Assembly (NCBI RefSeq): GCF_900218015.1
Contig: NZ_UFQQ01000017.1
Location: 45,779 to 109,778 of the forward strand
Reading direction: 5' to 3'
Length of the DNA stretch: 64,000 nt
DNA from: Rhodopseudomonas pentothenatexigens
GTDB taxonomy: Bacteria; Pseudomonadota; Alphaproteobacteria; Rhizobiales; Xanthobacteraceae
The notes beneath the pieces were generated by a model that was given only the letters and a program-made list of their open reading frames with translations, made no database searches and was not told where the DNA came from. Of the stretch, positions 33,291-43,086 are shown one piece after another (the stretch's first letter is position 1; every line of letters begins with the position of its first letter). Position numbers and translations under genes: made by a program.

Positions 33291-34655
33291 CTACGGCGTC
33301 ATCGTCGCGGCGACCACGTTCAGCAGCCCGGCCGGAGCGACGCCGAAGATCACGATCAAGGCGATGCAGACGATCAGCAGGCCGCGATCGAGCTGCGGCA
33401 GCGGCTCGGATTCGTCGTGAGTGTGGCCGACGAACGGCGCGGTGAAGAACTTCGCGTAGTAGAAGAAGCCGAGCGACGAGCCGGCGACCACGATCCCGAC
33501 CAGCACCCACAGCCCGCCATCGATCAGGACCCGCAGCAGGAACAGTTTGGCGATGAAGCCGCCCGCCGCCGGCAGGCCGGCGAGCGATAGCAGCGACAGC
33601 GACAGCGCGATCGCCTCCAGCGGGCGCCGCTTCATCAGCCCGTGCAGATCCGGCAGCGTCGGGGCGCGGCCGAGCGCGGCGGACACGCACAGCGCACCCA
33701 GCATCGCCGGCGCATAGATCGCCAGATAGAACAGCACCGCCTCGCCGGCATGCGGCGTGCCGGAGGCGATGATCAGCGCGATGTAGCCGGAATGCGCGAT
33801 CGTCGAATAGCCGAGCATCCGCGGCAGTTGCGGCTGCCGCAGCGCCAACAGGTTGCCGATCAGCACCGAGGCGCCGCCGAGTGCGGCGAGCCCCTGGCTC
33901 CAAACCGGCTCAGGCAGATGGCCGCTCAGCGCCAGCCGCAGGATCACGATCGCCACCGCCGATTTCGACACCACTCCCGCCAGCGTGGCGGCACTGGCCG
34001 GCGCCGCCTCGAACGCGTCCGGCGTCCACATGTGGAACGGCACCAGCGAGAACTTGAACGCGAGACCGGCCAGCAGCAGCGCGGTGCCGAATGCGGTCAG
34101 CGCACCGCGGCCGCCCCAACCGGCGAAATCCAGCGCGCCGGTCTCGGCGAAGATCAGGGCAATGCCGAGCAGCAGCGCCGAGGACGCCAGCCCGCTCATC
34201 ACCAGAAACTTGTAGGCCGCCTCCAGCCCCTGTCGGGTGAGGCGAAATGCGAACAGCGCGATCAGCGACAGGCTCAGAATCTCGACGCCGAGAAACAGCG
34301 TCGCGGCGTGGCCGGCACCCGCTAATGTCGCGGCGCCGATCGCCACCAGCACCAGCAGCGACGGCGCTTCCTTGGCCGGTCCGCCGGTGCGCAGGAAGAC
34401 GAGCGCGCCGAGCGACACCAGGCAGGCGAACGCGATGCCGAACCGCGCCGGACCGTCGTCGGTGAACAGCGCCCCCATCGGCGCGGCCGGCGCGCCGATC
34501 CGCAGCAGCACCAGCGCGGCGGCCAGCGCCAGCCCCGCCGCGGCGGCGGCCTGCACGATCTGCAGCCGCGCCAGCGGCACCAGCATCATCGCCGCAACGG
34601 CGGCGATGGCCAGCACCACGAGTGGCGAAAGCGCGGCGAATTGGGCTGCGGTCAT
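33291..34655 (-). CDS. nuoN: NADH-quinone oxidoreductase subunit N
   Basis: A 454-residue antiporter-like subunit of complex I, all membrane helices, pumping protons in the arm. Conserved features: FKFSLVPFHMWTPDAFEAAP (broken helix and charged residues), VVSKSAVAIVILRL, and GYSTIAHSGYIALI. It is the last gene of the minus-strand nuo operon, ten bases after nuoM, and is followed by palindromic repeats. It is slightly short compared with about 480 in other bacteria. Confidence 0.95.
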   Translation of the reverse strand: MTAAQFAALSPLVVLAIAAVAAMMLVPLARLQIVQAAAAAGLALAAALVLLRIGAPAAPMGALFTDDGPARFGIAFACLVSLGALVFLRTGGPAKEAPSLLVLVAIGAATLAGAGHAATLFLGVEILSLSLIALFAFRLTRQGLEAAYKFLVMSGLASSALLLGIALIFAETGALDFAGWGGRGALTAFGTALLLAGLAFKFSLVPFHMWTPDAFEAAPASAATLAGVVSKSAVAIVILRLALSGHLPEPVWSQGLAALGGASVLIGNLLALRQPQLPRMLGYSTIAHSGYIALIIASGTPHAGEAVLFYLAIYAPAMLGALCVSAALGRAPTLPDLHGLMKRRPLEAIALSLSLLSLAGLPAAGGFIAKLFLLRVLIDGGLWVLVGIVVAGSSLGFFYYAKFFTAPFVGHTHDESEPLPQLDRGLLIVCIALIVIFGVAPAGLLNVVAATMTP

Positions 34656-34665
34656 GGCGCGGCGA

Positions 34666-36108
34666 TCACGGCGTTTGGATCAGCGCGGCCTTGATCGCCG
34701 GCTCGAGCAGCGCCAGCAGGCTCTGCGGATACAGGCCGACGATCAGCGTGCCGATGCCCATCACCAGGATCGGCCAATATTCCCGCCAGGTCATGTCGGC
34801 GAGCGGCGGCTTCGGCTGCGGCAGGCCGAACACCAGGCCCTTGAGCAGCCGCGTCGCGTAGATCACCGAGACGATCAGCGTCGACAGCGCGAGCAGCGCG
34901 AACACCCAATTGACCTGGAAGATGCCGACCACCACCAGCGCCTCGCCGACGAAGTTGGCGGTGCCGGGCAGCGCCAGCAGCGCCGAACAGAACAGCGCGA
35001 ACGCCGCGGCGAATTTCGGCGCGGTCTGCTGCAGGCCGCCGAGCTGGCGCAGGTCGCGGGTATGGGTGCGTTCGTACAGCGCACCGATCAGCAGGAACAG
35101 CGCCGAGGCCGAGAACGAGTGCGCGATCATCTCGACCGCGGCGCCGGCCAGCGCGTAGTGCACGCCGGCGGAGATGCCCATCAGCACGATCGACATGTGG
35201 GCGATCGACGTATAGGCGACCAGCCGCTTGGCGTCGTTCTGGCCGCAGGCGACCAGACCGCCATACAGCGCGCCGGCGGCGCCGAGCGCGATGCCGTAGG
35301 GCGCCACCGCGGCGAGACCGTCCGGAAACAGCATCGGGGCGAACCGGAACAGGCCGTAGGCGCCGGTCTTCAGCAAGAGGCCGGCGAGCAGGATCGAGCC
35401 GGCGGTCGGCGCCAGCGTGTGCGCCTCCGGCAGCCAGGCGTGGAACGGCGGCACCGACAGCTTGACCATGAAGGCGAGCGAGAAGCCGAGCAGCATCCAC
35501 ACCTGGACGTGGGTCGAGAGCTTCATCTCGGCGAGTTCGAACGCGCTGAAGGTCATGTGATCGGCCATCGCCGCCAGCGCGAACGACGCCGCCAGCAGGC
35601 CGAACCCGGCGGCCGCGTTGAAGATCAGGAATTTCAGCGCGGCGCCTTCCTTGTCGCCGTGGCCCCACACCGCGATCAGTGTGAACGCCGGCACCAGCAT
35701 CGCTTCCCAGAAGAACGCGAAGATCAGCAGGTCGAACGACAGGAACACGCCGACGGTGGCGGCGACCGTCCAGCACAGGCTGGCGTGAAACAGCCCCGAC
35801 TGGGTGCGGATCTCGCTCCACGACGCCATCACCGAGATGATGCCGAGTCCGGCGGCGAGTGCGATCATCGTCGCCGACAGGCCATCGATCGCGAATTCCA
35901 GCGAGATGCCGAACGAAGGCACCCACGGATACGACACCTTGTCGTACCAGCGGCCATCGCCCCCGGTGGCGACGACGACGAACAGCAGCACCAGCATCAG
36001 CGCGAAGGTCGCGATCGTGACCCAGCGCTCACGCTCGCCCTGGCCGGCGACGAGGAATGCGACGAGGCCGCCGATCGCAGGCAGCAGGATGAGCGCAATC
36101 AACGCCAT
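34666..36108 (-). CDS. nuoM: NADH-quinone oxidoreductase subunit M
   Basis: A 480-residue antiporter-like subunit of complex I. The signature is KLSVPPFHAWLPEAHTLAPT, with the conserved Lys and broken helix, and DAKRLVAYTSIAHMSIVLMG. The ATG at 36108 overlaps the nuoL end by 10 bases; a longer frame to 36159 is a read-back into nuoL. It contributes one of the three homologous proton channels with NuoL and NuoN. Confidence 0.96.
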   Translation of the reverse strand: MALIALILLPAIGGLVAFLVAGQGERERWVTIATFALMLVLLFVVVATGGDGRWYDKVSYPWVPSFGISLEFAIDGLSATMIALAAGLGIISVMASWSEIRTQSGLFHASLCWTVAATVGVFLSFDLLIFAFFWEAMLVPAFTLIAVWGHGDKEGAALKFLIFNAAAGFGLLAASFALAAMADHMTFSAFELAEMKLSTHVQVWMLLGFSLAFMVKLSVPPFHAWLPEAHTLAPTAGSILLAGLLLKTGAYGLFRFAPMLFPDGLAAVAPYGIALGAAGALYGGLVACGQNDAKRLVAYTSIAHMSIVLMGISAGVHYALAGAAVEMIAHSFSASALFLLIGALYERTHTRDLRQLGGLQQTAPKFAAAFALFCSALLALPGTANFVGEALVVVGIFQVNWVFALLALSTLIVSVIYATRLLKGLVFGLPQPKPPLADMTWREYWPILVMGIGTLIVGLYPQSLLALLEPAIKAALIQTP

Positions 36109-38168
36109 GACGTCCCCCAGGCAAACAACAGAAGTCCCGCGCACCCGAGCGCGATCCACAGCGAGTGATCGCGGACGCGGCCGGTTTGCGTCCGCCGCGC
36201 CAGCGCCCAGGCGTGACCGGCACCGCCGGCCAGGCCCATCCAGGCGCGATCGATCCGGTCCGGATTGAACCGCGCCACGAAGAATCCGACGAACAGCCGG
36301 GCGGCGACGATCAGCAATCGGCCGACCGGGTCGCCGGCCACCATCCGCACCACCGGGGTCTGACCGTCGGTGGCGCGGGTGATCAGGTCGGTGCGAATGC
36401 CGCGAACCTGGCTGGCGCCGCGGCCGAGCGGATCGTCGGTGACGAGTCCCGGCACGTCAACGCCCTCACGGCGCAGCGCGACGGCGTCGGCCACCGCCTC
36501 GGTGCCTTCGGCATTGCCGAGCACGGTTGCGACGCGGCGGAAGCGCCGGACGAAGTAATAGTAGTACAGCACCTCGAAGCGGAAGATGCGGACGTGGCGC
36601 ATCCGCTTCGCCAGCGCTTCGAGCTCCTGCGGGTGCTTGACCAATTGCCGCGCCAGCAGCACGCCGAGGATCGGCGCGGCGGCGCCGAGCAGCGTCGGCA
36701 GCAACGGCGTATGCACCGGCGCGCCGCCGGTGAATTGGATCAGCGCGCCGACCGACAGGCCACCGATCACCGCCACCAGCGTCAGCACCGTCAGCGGCAC
36801 CACCACGGCGAGACCGCCCCAAGCGGGAGCTGCGAGATCGGCCGTCTGGCTGGCCGCGACGAACACCACGCGGAATGCGTAAGCGCCGGTCAGAACCGCA
36901 GCGGTCGCAGCCAGCAGCCATAGCGGCACGCCCCAAGGTCCGCTGCTCCACACCGCGGCGAGCACGGCTTCCTTCGAGTACCAGCCTGCGGTGATCACCG
37001 GCAGGCCGGCGAGCGAAGCGGCGCCGACCGCGAAGCTCCAGAACGCCAGCGGCTGGCGATAGCGCGAGCCGCGCAGCGCCTCGATCGCGGTCGAGCCGCC
37101 GGCGGCGTGGCTCATCACGCCGGCACTGAGGAAGAGCAGCGACTTGAACACCGCGTGGATGGCGAAATGCGACAGCGCCACCGCCGGCGCGCCGAGTCCG
37201 AGCGCCAGCACCATGAAACCGATCTGGCTCATGGTCGAAAACGCCAGCAGCTTCTTGACGTCGGTCTGGATCAGCGCGACCAGCGCGCCGAGCGCGGCGG
37301 TGAGGATGCCGAGCATCGCCACCATGGCGGAGATTTCCGGCGCGGCGGCGAACAGCGGCGCCAGCCGCGCCAGCAGGATCACGCCAGCCGCCACCATGGT
37401 GGCGGAGTGCAGCAGCGCCGACACCGGCGTCGGGCCGGCCATCGCACTCGGCAGCCAGGTGTGGAACGGAAACTGCGCCGACTTGCCGAGCGCGCCGAGC
37501 GCGATCAGTCCGGCGATCGGCGCCAGCCGCCACGGATCGATTCCCGGCACCGCCGCGAGCATGCCGTCGAGCCGCGTGGTACCGGCGTTCAGGAACAGCA
37601 TCATCAGGCCGGCGAGCAGCAGGCTGTCGGCGACGCGGGTGGTGATCAGCGCCTTGCGTCCCGACGCCACCGCCTTCGGCAGCTTGTCGTAGAACGCGAT
37701 CAGCATGAAGCTGCACAGGCCGATGGTTTCCCAGCCCAGGAACAGCAGGATGACGTCGGCGGCGAACACCACCGCCAGCATCCCGGCCAGGAACAGGTTC
37801 ATCACGGCGAAGAACCGGCGCAGATCCGGCAGCGGCTCGGACGCCATATAGGCGCCGGAATAGACCAGCACCAGCGCACCGACCAGCACCACCGTCCCGC
37901 CGGTGACCATGCTGAGCGGATCCATCGACATCGCGATCTGGGCGACGAACACCCCGGTATCGATCGACAGGATCGGCACCGTCGCGCCGGCGACACAGAC
38001 GCCCTCGATGCAGGACAGCGCCACCGGGAAGAACAGGATCGCCGGCAGCACAGCGGCGCCGACGCCGAGCGCGATCACCGCGGCGCGCGACAGCGGCACC
38101 GGGACCAGCGACAAAATCACGAAGCCGAGCAGCGCCGGCACCGGGACGAAGGGAAGCAGATGCGCCAT
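36099..38168 (-). CDS. nuoL: NADH-quinone oxidoreductase subunit L
   Basis: A 689-residue distal antiporter-like subunit with the long C-terminal amphipathic helix arm. Motifs: GWETIGLCSFMLIAFY, GKSAQFPFHTWLPSAMAGPTP, MVAAGVILLARLAP and DVKKLLAFSTMSQIGFMV. The ATG at 38168 fits the family N-terminus and directly follows the nuoK stop. The upstream extension of the frame is a shadow of nuoK. Confidence 0.96.
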   Translation of the reverse strand: MAHLLPFVPVPALLGFVILSLVPVPLSRAAVIALGVGAAVLPAILFFPVALSCIEGVCVAGATVPILSIDTGVFVAQIAMSMDPLSMVTGGTVVLVGALVLVYSGAYMASEPLPDLRRFFAVMNLFLAGMLAVVFAADVILLFLGWETIGLCSFMLIAFYDKLPKAVASGRKALITTRVADSLLLAGLMMLFLNAGTTRLDGMLAAVPGIDPWRLAPIAGLIALGALGKSAQFPFHTWLPSAMAGPTPVSALLHSATMVAAGVILLARLAPLFAAAPEISAMVAMLGILTAALGALVALIQTDVKKLLAFSTMSQIGFMVLALGLGAPAVALSHFAIHAVFKSLLFLSAGVMSHAAGGSTAIEALRGSRYRQPLAFWSFAVGAASLAGLPVITAGWYSKEAVLAAVWSSGPWGVPLWLLAATAAVLTGAYAFRVVFVAASQTADLAAPAWGGLAVVVPLTVLTLVAVIGGLSVGALIQFTGGAPVHTPLLPTLLGAAAPILGVLLARQLVKHPQELEALAKRMRHVRIFRFEVLYYYYFVRRFRRVATVLGNAEGTEAVADAVALRREGVDVPGLVTDDPLGRGASQVRGIRTDLITRATDGQTPVVRMVAGDPVGRLLIVAARLFVGFFVARFNPDRIDRAWMGLAGGAGHAWALARRTQTGRVRDHSLWIALGCAGLLLFAWGTSWR

Positions 38169-38170
38169 GC

Positions 38171-38479
38171 TCAGCCCTTCAGCCCGCTGATGGCATCGCT
38201 GTCGTCGGTGCCGGTGAGGCGGCGCAGCCGCAGGAACAGCGCCAGCCCGACCGCGACCTCGGCGGCGGCGAGCGTCAGCACCAGGATGAACATCCCCTGC
38301 CCTTCGGGATCGGCGTGATAGGCGCCGGCGGCGATGAAGCCCAGCGCCGGGCCGCTGAGCGCGACTTCCAGCGCGACGAGCTGGAACAGCATGCCGCGGC
38401 GCGCCAGCACGCCGAACACGCCGACCGCGAACAGGCCGGCGGCGAGGATCATGATGCCGATCAGGTCGGACCCGGTCAT
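38171..38479 (-). CDS. nuoK: NADH-quinone oxidoreductase subunit K
   Basis: A 102-residue three-helix membrane subunit with the conserved Glu pair in the second and third helices (LVALEVALSGPALGFI and LTLAAAEVAVGLALFLRL). Its start codon overlaps the nuoJ stop (ATGA at 38476-38479), and nuoL starts three bases after its stop codon. Confidence 0.95.
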   Translation of the reverse strand: MTGSDLIGIMILAAGLFAVGVFGVLARRGMLFQLVALEVALSGPALGFIAAGAYHADPEGQGMFILVLTLAAAEVAVGLALFLRLRRLTGTDDSDAISGLKG

Positions 38480-38982
38480 GATCCGCTCCTCGGGCTGCGA
38501 TCGCTGCGACCAATGTGGCGAACGCCGATCAGGCCGGCGAGCAGCAGCAGCGAGGCGAGCTCGACCGCCAGCGCCCACGGCCCGAACAGCAGCCTGCCGA
38601 CCTCCTGGGCCGACACCGGCGCGGGCTGTCCGGTGGAGGTGAGACCGAATTCGCCGAATACGAAGGGCGCGACGATCAGCACCGACATCAGAACCGGTAA
38701 CGGCCAGGCGCGGCGCAGCAGCGCACGCTCGCGGGTGATCGCCTCCGGCGAAATCGGCAGCGTCATCACCACGAAGACGAACAGCACCACGATGGCGCCG
38801 GCGTAGATCATGATCAGCAGAACCGCCGCGAATGCCGCGCCGAGCGCGAAGAAGCACACCGCCAGCGCCAGCAGCGTCACCACCAGATACAGCAGCGCAT
38901 GCACCGCGTTCGGCCGCGTCACTGACAGCGCCGCCGAGATCAGCGCGAAGGCGCCGGCATAGATCGCAAGCAGCGAACTCAT
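38476..38982 (-). CDS. nuoJ: NADH-quinone oxidoreductase subunit J
   Basis: A 168-residue membrane subunit with five predicted helices. Conserved features are [40 protein letters not shown] and [12 protein letters not shown]. It starts at the ATGA overlap with nuoI (38979-38982). The C-terminus is soluble and Arg/Ser-rich. Confidence 0.95.
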   Translation of the reverse strand: MSSLLAIYAGAFALISAALSVTRPNAVHALLYLVVTLLALAVCFFALGAAFAAVLLIMIYAGAIVVLFVFVVMTLPISPEAITRERALLRRAWPLPVLMSVLIVAPFVFGEFGLTSTGQPAPVSAQEVGRLLFGPWALAVELASLLLLAGLIGVRHIGRSDRSPRSGS

Positions 38983-39500
38983 GGCAGCAGCCCCTTCAGG
39001 TTCACCGGCGGCGCCTCGTGTTCGGCCTCGCCCTTGTCCTTGCCGGGGATCGCCTTGCCGGCGAACGACCAGTAGCGATAGCCGCGGACCTTGCCTTCGC
39101 CGGAGATCAGAAGATCGTGCTTCTCGTACACCAGCGCGTCGCGGCGCCACTCGGACAATTCGTAGTCCGGCGTGAGCTGGATCGCTGCGGTCGGGCAGGC
39201 ATCCTCGCAGAAGCCGCAGAAGATGCAGCGGGCGAAGTTGACGCGGAAGTGTTCCGGGTACCAGCGGCCGTCGTCGGCCACCGCCTTGGAAAGATCGATG
39301 CAGCCGACCGGGCACACCGTCGCGCACAGATTGCAGGCGACGCAGCGCTCCTGGCCGTCCGGATCGCGGGTCAGCACGATCCGGCCGCGGGCGCGCGGAT
39401 ACAGCTTCGGCTTCTGTTCCGGATAGAGCTGGGTTTCCGGCTTGACGAACAGCTTGCGGCCGACCCGCAGCAGGGCTTCGAGCCATCCGAATCCGATCAT
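38979..39500 (-). CDS. nuoI: NADH-quinone oxidoreductase subunit I
   Basis: A 173-residue ferredoxin-like subunit carrying two [4Fe-4S] clusters (N6a and N6b). The ligands are C53, C56, C59 and C63 in [12 protein letters not shown], and C92, C95, C98 and C102 in [12 protein letters not shown]. Electrons pass from NuoG to NuoB through it. The start at 39500 overlaps the nuoH stop by four bases. Confidence 0.97.
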   Translation of the reverse strand: MIGFGWLEALLRVGRKLFVKPETQLYPEQKPKLYPRARGRIVLTRDPDGQERCVACNLCATVCPVGCIDLSKAVADDGRWYPEHFRVNFARCIFCGFCEDACPTAAIQLTPDYELSEWRRDALVYEKHDLLISGEGKVRGYRYWSFAGKAIPGKDKGEAEHEAPPVNLKGLLP

Positions 39501-40456
39501 GACGCGCTCCTCGCCACCACGACGACACCGGTCAGCATCAGATTGAGCAGCGACAGCGGCAGCGCCACCTTCCAGGCGAAGCCGAGCAACTGATCGTAGC
39601 GCGGTCGCGGCAGCGTCGCGCGGATCCAGACGAACGCGACCGCGATCGCCGCGGTCTTCAGCCCGAACCACACCGGGCCGGGCAGCCAAGGCCCGAGCCA
39701 GCCGCCGAAGAACAGCGTCACCGCCAGCGCCGACACCAGCAGCACCGCGAGATATTCGCCGAGGAAGAACAGGCCGAACGACATGCCGGTATATTCGGTG
39801 ATGAAGCCGGCGACGAGATCGTTCTCGGATTCCGGCAGGTCGAACGGCAGCCGGTGCGCGGCGGCGATCCCGGCGATGGTGAACAGCGCCATGCCGAGCG
39901 GCTGCAGCACCACGAACCAGACGCCGCGCTGCGCCTCGACGATCTCCGCCATGGAGAACGAGCCGGCGATCATCACCACGCCCATCAGCGACAGGCCGAG
40001 AAACACCTCATAGGCCAGCATCTGCGCCGCGGCGCGCATGCCGCCGAGCAGCGAGAACCGGTTGTGCGACGCCCAGGCGCCGAGTACGGCGGCATAGGCC
40101 GTCAGCCCCAGCATCCCGAGCAGGAACAACAGCCCGACATCCACCGACGCCAGCGCCCACCCGTCGCCGATCGCCACGACGCCGAAGCCGGCGAGCACCG
40201 GCGTCGCCGCCACGGCGGGCGCAAGGATGTAGGACAGCTTGTCGGCACCGGGCGGCGGCCGATCCTCCTTGGTGAGGATCTTCACCGTGTCGGCGACCCA
40301 TTGCAGCGAGCCGAACGGGCCGACGCGGTTCGGCCCGTAGCGTTCTTGGACGAAGCCGAGCAGCCGTCGCTCCACCCAGGTGAAAGTGCCGGCGAGCACC
40401 AGCAGCGCCATGATCAGCGCGACCGAAATGGTGGCGGTGATGATCATCCCGATCAT
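39497..40456 (-). CDS. nuoH: NADH-quinone oxidoreductase subunit H
   Basis: A 319-residue membrane subunit with eight helices that forms the quinone entry site with NuoB and NuoD. Conserved stretches: [60 protein letters not shown] and [16 protein letters not shown]. The ATG at 40456 overlaps the nuoG stop; a longer frame is shadow. Confidence 0.97.
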   Translation of the reverse strand: MIGMIITATISVALIMALLVLAGTFTWVERRLLGFVQERYGPNRVGPFGSLQWVADTVKILTKEDRPPPGADKLSYILAPAVAATPVLAGFGVVAIGDGWALASVDVGLLFLLGMLGLTAYAAVLGAWASHNRFSLLGGMRAAAQMLAYEVFLGLSLMGVVMIAGSFSMAEIVEAQRGVWFVVLQPLGMALFTIAGIAAAHRLPFDLPESENDLVAGFITEYTGMSFGLFFLGEYLAVLLVSALAVTLFFGGWLGPWLPGPVWFGLKTAAIAVAFVWIRATLPRPRYDQLLGFAWKVALPLSLLNLMLTGVVVVARSAS

Positions 40457-43086
40457 GGCGCCGCCTCGACCTTGACCCGGCGCAGCGGGCCGCGCGGCTG
40501 GCAAGAGCCGGCGCTGATCACCACGGTGCCGCGCGGCACCATGGCGTCCAGCGTCACCACCGGCGCGCAGGGATTGCCGTCGACCTGCACCGCTGTGCCG
40601 TCACGGAAACCGTGCAGCGCCGCATCATCAGGATGCAGCAGCAATCGTGGCGCCGGCCGGCGCGCAGCAAGTAGCGCGCTGGCGCGGCTCAGCTCGCCGC
40701 CGGTGAAGGCGTCGTGCAGCGGGATCAGCCACAGTCCCTCGCCGGCGAGGGCCGGCTGCGGCACGGCCTCGGGCAGCGACGCCTCGCCCGGTCTGATCAG
40801 CGACGCGCCGGGATCGCCGCCGCGCAGCGGCCCGCCGACTTCTTCGAGGAAGCGCGTGACGTTATTGGCCGAGTGCAGGCCGGAGGTCTTGTAGCTGGTG
40901 ATCAGGGCCGGCGGCACCGCAGTGCCGCGTGCGCCCTTGATGCCGAACGTCAGCGGTCCGTCGTGATCGACCGGGATCACCGCATCGGCAAACTGTCCGG
41001 CGCGATCGTCGGCGGTGCGCCCGGTATAGGGCCGCGGCGCGCGAGTGACCTTGCCGTCGGCCATTCCGAAATCTTCGCCAGGCGCGGCATCGGCCACCGC
41101 CACGAGATCAGGACGCTCGACGATCAGATCGCCGATCAGCGCGTCGAGCCCGTGCCAGTCGCCGGCACCGAACGCATCGAGCCGGCGCCAGCTCGCCGGT
41201 GCGGACTCCTGCGGCGCCACCGCGGCGAAGAACCGCTGTGCCCGGCCTTCGTAGTTGACGAAAGTGCCGGTCGCCTCGGTGAACGGCGCCACCGGCAGCG
41301 CGACTGCCGCACGCGCCGTCGTCTCGGTGGCCATCGAATCCAGCGCGACCACGCCCTTGGCCGCGGCGAACAGCCGCTCGACACTAGCGCGCGGAGCACG
41401 GTCGAACAGATCGTTTTCGAGCACGATCGCGGTCTTGGCTCCGCCGTGTTCGAGCAGCGCAGCAGCGCTGTCGAGGCCGTCGCCGCCGAGCAGCGCCAGA
41501 CCGATGCTGTTGGCCTCCGGCGCCAGCAGCACGATCCGCGCCTTGGCACCGAGCGCAACGACAATGCGCGCCGCGGCTTCGATGATCTCGGGCGACATCA
41601 ACGCACAGCCGGCGACGATCAGCGGCCGCTCGGCGTTCGCCAAAATCTCGGCAACTCTTGCGGCTTCGGAATGCTCCTCGACCTCCTCGGCGCCACCTGC
41701 GCCGAGCGCAGCCGCAACGCCAACGCCAAATGCGGCGATGCCCTGCGGATCGAGCCGTAGCGACAGCGCGGCGAGATCGTCGAGCGCATCGGGCAGCGGC
41801 GTCGCCAGCACGATCGGCGAGCGTCGTCCTTCACCGGCGGTACGGACCGCCGGATCGAGGAAGGCGTGCACGCCCTTCTGCGCGGCGAGCTCCCGCTCGG
41901 CGCCCCGTGCGGTCTGCCGCAGCGCCAAGGCCAGCCGCGGCGCGGTGCCGGTGAGATTCTCGCCAAGCACCAGGACGGCGTCGGCATGCTCGACCTCGTG
42001 CAGCGAGGCGATCTTGGCAGGCCCAGCGCGCAGGATTTCGACAATGCGGCGCACCAGGCCGGCTTCGACGTCGGACACTCCGGCAAAGAACCGCTCCGGC
42101 CCTACGAGACGCTGCAGCGCGTAGTTGGCTTCCAGCGAGGCGCGCGGCGAGCCGATCCCGATCGCGCCTTCGGCCACGATGGCATGGGCGGCGGAGGCGG
42201 CGTCGTGGTCGCTGGCGGGCGCGCCGCCGATCAGCGGCTGCCGCAGCCGGTGTTCGGAGATGACGTGCAGCGGGCCATAGCGACCGCGATCGCAGATGAA
42301 GTAGCCGTTGAGGGCACCGTGGTAGCGGTTCTGCACCCGCTTCACCCGGCCGTCGCGCTGGTCGACCAGGATGTTGCAGCCGAGCGAGCAATGCGGGCAA
42401 ATCGACGGCGTCGCCCGCATGTCCCATTTGCGCGCGTAATCGCGCGACCAGCCTTTGTCGTTGAACACGCCGGTCGGACAGACTTCGGCGAGATTGCCGG
42501 CAAACGGGCTTTCCAGCGCGCCGTCCTCGGCGCGACCGAAATACACGTTGTCGTGGGCGCCGAACACGTCGAGATCGCGCCCGCCCGCATAGTCGCGATA
42601 GAACCGGGTGCAGCGATAGCAGGCGATGCAGCGATTCATCTCGTGCGTCACCAGCGGCCCGAGATCCTGGTTGCGATGAGTGCGCTTGGTGAATTTGTAA
42701 CGGCGATCGATATGGCCGGTGGCGATCGTCATGTCCTGCAGATGGCAGGAGCCGGCCTCTTCGCACACCGGGCAATCGTGCGGATGGTTGACCATCAGCC
42801 ATTCGATCACCTGGGCGCGGAACGCCACGGCTTCCGGATCGGACACGGACACCCGCTCGACATCGGCGACCGGCGTCATGCAGCTCATGACGATGCGGCC
42901 TTCGGTGTCGTCCGGGCCGGAATACACCTTCACGGCGCATTGCCGGCAGGCGCCGACCGAGCCGAGCGCGCCGTGCCAGCAGAAATACGGCACGTCGATG
43001 CCATGGGTCAGGCACGCCGACAGAAGGTCCTCGCCGTCCTTGGCTTCAATGACGCGGCCGTCGATCTCGATCTTCTTCTTGGTCAT
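40453..43086 (-). CDS. nuoG: NADH-quinone oxidoreductase subunit G
   Basis: An 877-residue Fe-S subunit of the NADH module. The N-terminal [2Fe-2S] domain has C36, C47, C50 and C69. The His/Cys site HPHDCPVCEEAGSC and CIACYRCTRFYRD follow, then the molybdopterin-oxidoreductase-like domain with CPHCSLGCNILVD. The C-terminal part diverges from canonical NuoG, as in other fused-nuoCD operons. The ATG at 43086 overlaps the nuoF stop. The large body, over 850 residues, is typical of the long NuoG type. Confidence 0.95.
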   Translation of the reverse strand: MTKKKIEIDGRVIEAKDGEDLLSACLTHGIDVPYFCWHGALGSVGACRQCAVKVYSGPDDTEGRIVMSCMTPVADVERVSVSDPEAVAFRAQVIEWLMVNHPHDCPVCEEAGSCHLQDMTIATGHIDRRYKFTKRTHRNQDLGPLVTHEMNRCIACYRCTRFYRDYAGGRDLDVFGAHDNVYFGRAEDGALESPFAGNLAEVCPTGVFNDKGWSRDYARKWDMRATPSICPHCSLGCNILVDQRDGRVKRVQNRYHGALNGYFICDRGRYGPLHVISEHRLRQPLIGGAPASDHDAASAAHAIVAEGAIGIGSPRASLEANYALQRLVGPERFFAGVSDVEAGLVRRIVEILRAGPAKIASLHEVEHADAVLVLGENLTGTAPRLALALRQTARGAERELAAQKGVHAFLDPAVRTAGEGRRSPIVLATPLPDALDDLAALSLRLDPQGIAAFGVGVAAALGAGGAEEVEEHSEAARVAEILANAERPLIVAGCALMSPEIIEAAARIVVALGAKARIVLLAPEANSIGLALLGGDGLDSAAALLEHGGAKTAIVLENDLFDRAPRASVERLFAAAKGVVALDSMATETTARAAVALPVAPFTEATGTFVNYEGRAQRFFAAVAPQESAPASWRRLDAFGAGDWHGLDALIGDLIVERPDLVAVADAAPGEDFGMADGKVTRAPRPYTGRTADDRAGQFADAVIPVDHDGPLTFGIKGARGTAVPPALITSYKTSGLHSANNVTRFLEEVGGPLRGGDPGASLIRPGEASLPEAVPQPALAGEGLWLIPLHDAFTGGELSRASALLAARRPAPRLLLHPDDAALHGFRDGTAVQVDGNPCAPVVTLDAMVPRGTVVISAGSCQPRGPLRRVKVEAAP